From Paludibacter sp. (GTDB taxonomy: Bacteria > Bacteroidota > Bacteroidia > Bacteroidales > Paludibacteraceae), in NCBI GenBank assembly GCA_019163375.1, contig JAFLKK010000004.1:742838-806837 (forward strand): a stretch of DNA of 64,000 bases, written 5' to 3'. The notes beneath the pieces were generated by a model. The model was not told where the DNA came from and did not search any database. It worked only from the letters and a program-made list of their open reading frames with translations. Both the position numbers and the translations under genes were made by a program. Position 1 is the first letter of the stretch. The number at the start of each line of letters is the position of its first letter. Of the stretch, positions 62,901 through 64,000 are shown in pieces.

Positions 62901-64000
62901 GTCTTGGAGAGTCAGGATCAGGAGATGTTAATCAAATATTATCCAATACTACTGTTGCGCCTATTACTGTCAGCTATACGGTGACAGCCACTTCACCATA
63001 CGGTTGTGCTAATGATACCAAAACAATAAATGTAACAGTTAACCCGACTCCGGAAATTGCTTCATCCGAATGTCAACAAACAATCTGTAGTGGGGAGACA
63101 GCAGTAATAACTTTTACGACTCCTGTGCCAACAACCATAAACTGGACTGCTGATGATGGAACGAGTGGTACCGGAGATATTTCTGCAGTAAAAATCAATA
63201 CCGGTTCTACATCAATTACGATTACCTATACCATAAACGGTGTTACCGCGAGTGGTTGTAATGCTCAACCCAGAACATGTCAGGTGATTGTAAATCCTGC
63301 TGTAGTAGCAAATATTACTTCACAAACCAATGCCGATTGTAAAGGAAATACAACTGGTTCAGTAACTGTTTCGGCAACTATAGGACTAGCCCCATTCCAA
63401 TATAGCGTTGATGGAGGAACTTCTCAGGCACAAGGTACTTTCAGCGGCTTGAGTGTAGGTTCACATACTATAACTGTACAGGATGCTAACGGATGTATAG
63501 CTACTGTTCCGGTAACTATTGGAACTAGTTGCATTTCCATTATCAAAACCGGCACCGTTGTAGATACCAACAATGATGGCGTTAAGGGTAATGCCGGTGA
63601 CCATATTAACTATACGTTTACGGTAAGTAATACCGGTTCCGTAACCTTGACCAACGTCACCGTTACCGACCCTAAAGTCACCGTTTCAGGTGGTCCTTTG
63701 TCCAGCTTGTTAGCCGGTGCAGTAGATAATAGCACCTTCACTGCTGCCTATGTGATTACCGCTGCGGATGTAACTGCCGGTAGCGTAAGCAATCAGGCTA
63801 CCGCTTCAGGTAAAGACCCAAACAATAATACGGTAAGTGACCTGTCAGATGACCTAAGCAACACAGGCGATAATCCAACGATTACTCCGGTAGCAGGTGG
63901 CAGCATTTCCATTATCAAAACCGGAACAGTTGTAGATACCAACGGTGATGGCGTTAAGGGTAATGCCGGTGACCATATTAACTATACGTTTACGGTAAGT
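59951..64000 (+). CDS. Very large modular surface protein (SprB/HYR-type), incomplete at the window end
   Basis: An open frame starts at ATG 59951 and continues without a stop for 1350 codons to base 64000. A signal peptide (L-I-L-L-L-A-L-P-V-M-V-K-A at residues 21-35) opens the protein. Repeated Ig-like modules with paired Cys follow (V-K-D-A-C-G-D, I-T-D-K-C-G-N, V-T-D-G-C-G-N), then an HYR domain (A-P-I-I-N-C-P-A-D, about 870-945), Ig-like modules, an SprB-type repeat (P-F-Q-Y-S-V-D-G-G-T-S, about 1150) and the start of 124-residue repeats of the DUF11/CARDB type. SprB-type proteins are cell-surface adhesins, in some species used in gliding and exported by T9SS. The C-terminus lies outside the window. 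Confidence 0.85.
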   Translation, partial: MRTFYFKNSKRVVGLRTLTLILLLALPVMVKAALAPFTLTVTPTAETCTGNGKLTWTITGQTAGSTMVYAIYKSPNYTTAISTQSTNTLTGLTAGSYRVIATQTLGGESNSQTKDATILNQKVTLVFNSTVVHEVCGNDAQITVNVTVGTGVTYELYTGPVTRPPQASNVFAGLTQGVYTVRVKDACGDITAQTAVINKYKSNFTISPPAIQQVLVDCNTIKVFHPIATVATGDVLLFPLQYKFTVHPPDGSPDVVLNYSYTYGTGGMYLHPSSLTAPTGGFQFNLPYWEDQPYSYDLEITDKCGNVFTRTNNLVNINQELRLYQRDAVCSQAFLQAEALTFTSPVTMELTAYPASYTGPTTLSVSSTTYAFWGSFGSATSPVPSGPYTVKVTDGCGNTITKTININNTVNPPNFYTIPGCGVGNASFYWYGPTAAVYATARITAAPASFPYPLPYDVTSMITANKNYVVIEDAPAGTYTIEIVDDCGIVRTNTKTVGGYNPGDYSNTTVTKLCGAFNIFMSNTGNNGVMTSYFLQKLNPATGQWGHPSTGVAYVTGQPNVANSISLNNNYLNGAFPYAGTFRIITAYRTATFSVPSYGNKWCIDVNREFTIDYDLTLDNVTGFHCPGGLKTDVGILATGGVPPLTYKITKKDGVPFVIDNGTDNLFTGLADGTYNFQVLDNCGNVLNQLYDITILSMPQITPISLCPGSNGQLAVNGVPYLNFQWWKEGTPGTILSTAYNLPFNNFNPATDAGTYYVHLTSPSGSSCIDRVLSFTVSASPSAPNAGADNTISVCQSSGGINLLDYLSAGADKYGSFADASANAVPGNVWYPNQHPAASYTFTYSVNGQCSGTDQSIITISTTDTQAPIINCPADVTVTVNSVGCKATGVVLGTPTVTDNCTATANIVVTNNAPASFPTGNTLVTWTATDASGNSATCQQTVTVTADVVSLAYTSSATTQCGGDPFTATFTPTPSTAQVTWTNSLGESGSGDVNQILSNTTVAPITVSYTVTATSPYGCANDTKTINVTVNPTPEIASSECQQTICSGETAVITFTTPVPTTINWTADDGTSGTGDISAVKINTGSTSITITYTINGVTASGCNAQPRTCQVIVNPAVVANITSQTNADCKGNTTGSVTVSATIGLAPFQYSVDGGTSQAQGTFSGLSVGSHTITVQDANGCIATVPVTIGTSCISIIKTGTVVDTNNDGVKGNAGDHINYTFTVSNTGSVTLTNVTVTDPKVTVSGGPLSSLLAGAVDNSTFTAAYVITAADVTAGSVSNQATASGKDPNNNTVSDLSDDLSNTGDNPTITPVAGGSISIIKTGTVVDTNGDGVKGNAGDHINYTFTVS
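63531..64000 (+). repeat. Near-identical 372-bp tandem repeat inside the giant surface gene
   Basis: GCATTTCCATTATCAAAACC begins at 63531 and again at 63903. The 98 bases of the second copy seen before the window ends differ from the first only at a few sites. One repeat is 124 residues, with the core V-V-D-T-N-x-D-G-V-K-G-N-A-G-D-H-I-N. The array continues outside the window. Confidence 0.85.

Noticed and set aside
1..64000. tRNA, rRNA or CRISPR loci
   Set aside because: No cloverleaf-like or conserved rRNA sequences and no spaced repeat arrays were seen; a short tRNA could still be missed by eye.

Overview
The window reads as chromosomal DNA from a member of the Bacteroidota, probably near the order Bacteroidales. 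The evidence is: Bacteroidota-type promoters (a TAnnTTTG box at about -7) in front of many genes; families largely confined to the phylum (DUF4296, DUF4834, the long HU-like HIG protein, SprB and GEVED surface modules, TlpA-type secreted thioredoxins); a DksA-like protein with only one cysteine; and a conserved ileS - dksA-like - lspA - DUF4296 block. I saw no tRNA, rRNA, CRISPR array or intact insertion sequence.

Layout. (1) 0-9 kb: secreted or membrane proteins of unknown role, including a lipoprotein of near-identical 26-residue repeats, an orphan PAS histidine kinase and a secreted TlpA-like thioredoxin, separated by dispersed intergenic repeats. (2) 9-23 kb: Dps, two secreted calcineurin-like phosphoesterases, a small membrane protein with an ABC ATPase, several membrane proteins, a secreted aldose 1-epimerase, a FIST-domain histidine kinase and a polysaccharide deacetylase. 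(3) 23-31 kb: a Crp/Fnr regulator, then a TolC - membrane fusion - RND efflux operon with a small PII-like gene, then a thioredoxin. (4) 31-38.7 kb: a tightly packed minus-strand operon containing an ArsM-like methyltransferase, a 36-residue cysteine-rich peptide, a DUF302 protein, a radical SAM/SPASM enzyme, a thioredoxin-domain/thioredoxin-reductase fusion, a DUF1847 protein and two thioredoxins. It is transcribed divergently from a sulfide:quinone-oxidoreductase-like flavoprotein and a 54-residue companion. (5) 38.9-51.7 kb: housekeeping genes (pnp, dacB, birA, metF, lspA, dksA-like, ileS). (6) 52-64 kb: two adjacent LuxR-like regulators, an AT-rich gene desert with direct repeats, a GlsB/YeaQ-like protein, an outer-membrane barrel protein, and two large surface proteins flanking an HU-like gene. 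The second surface protein runs off the window and ends inside a near-identical 372-bp repeat.

The part most likely to be undescribed is region 4. A radical SAM/SPASM enzyme, a cysteine-rich peptide 70 bases upstream of the DUF302 gene, a methyltransferase of the arsenite-methylating type and at least three thioredoxin-fold proteins in one operon suggest either a ribosomally made, post-translationally modified peptide or a thiol/metalloid-handling system. The adjoining RND pump and the divergent flavoprotein may belong to the same physiology. These functional links are inferences from gene order and motifs.
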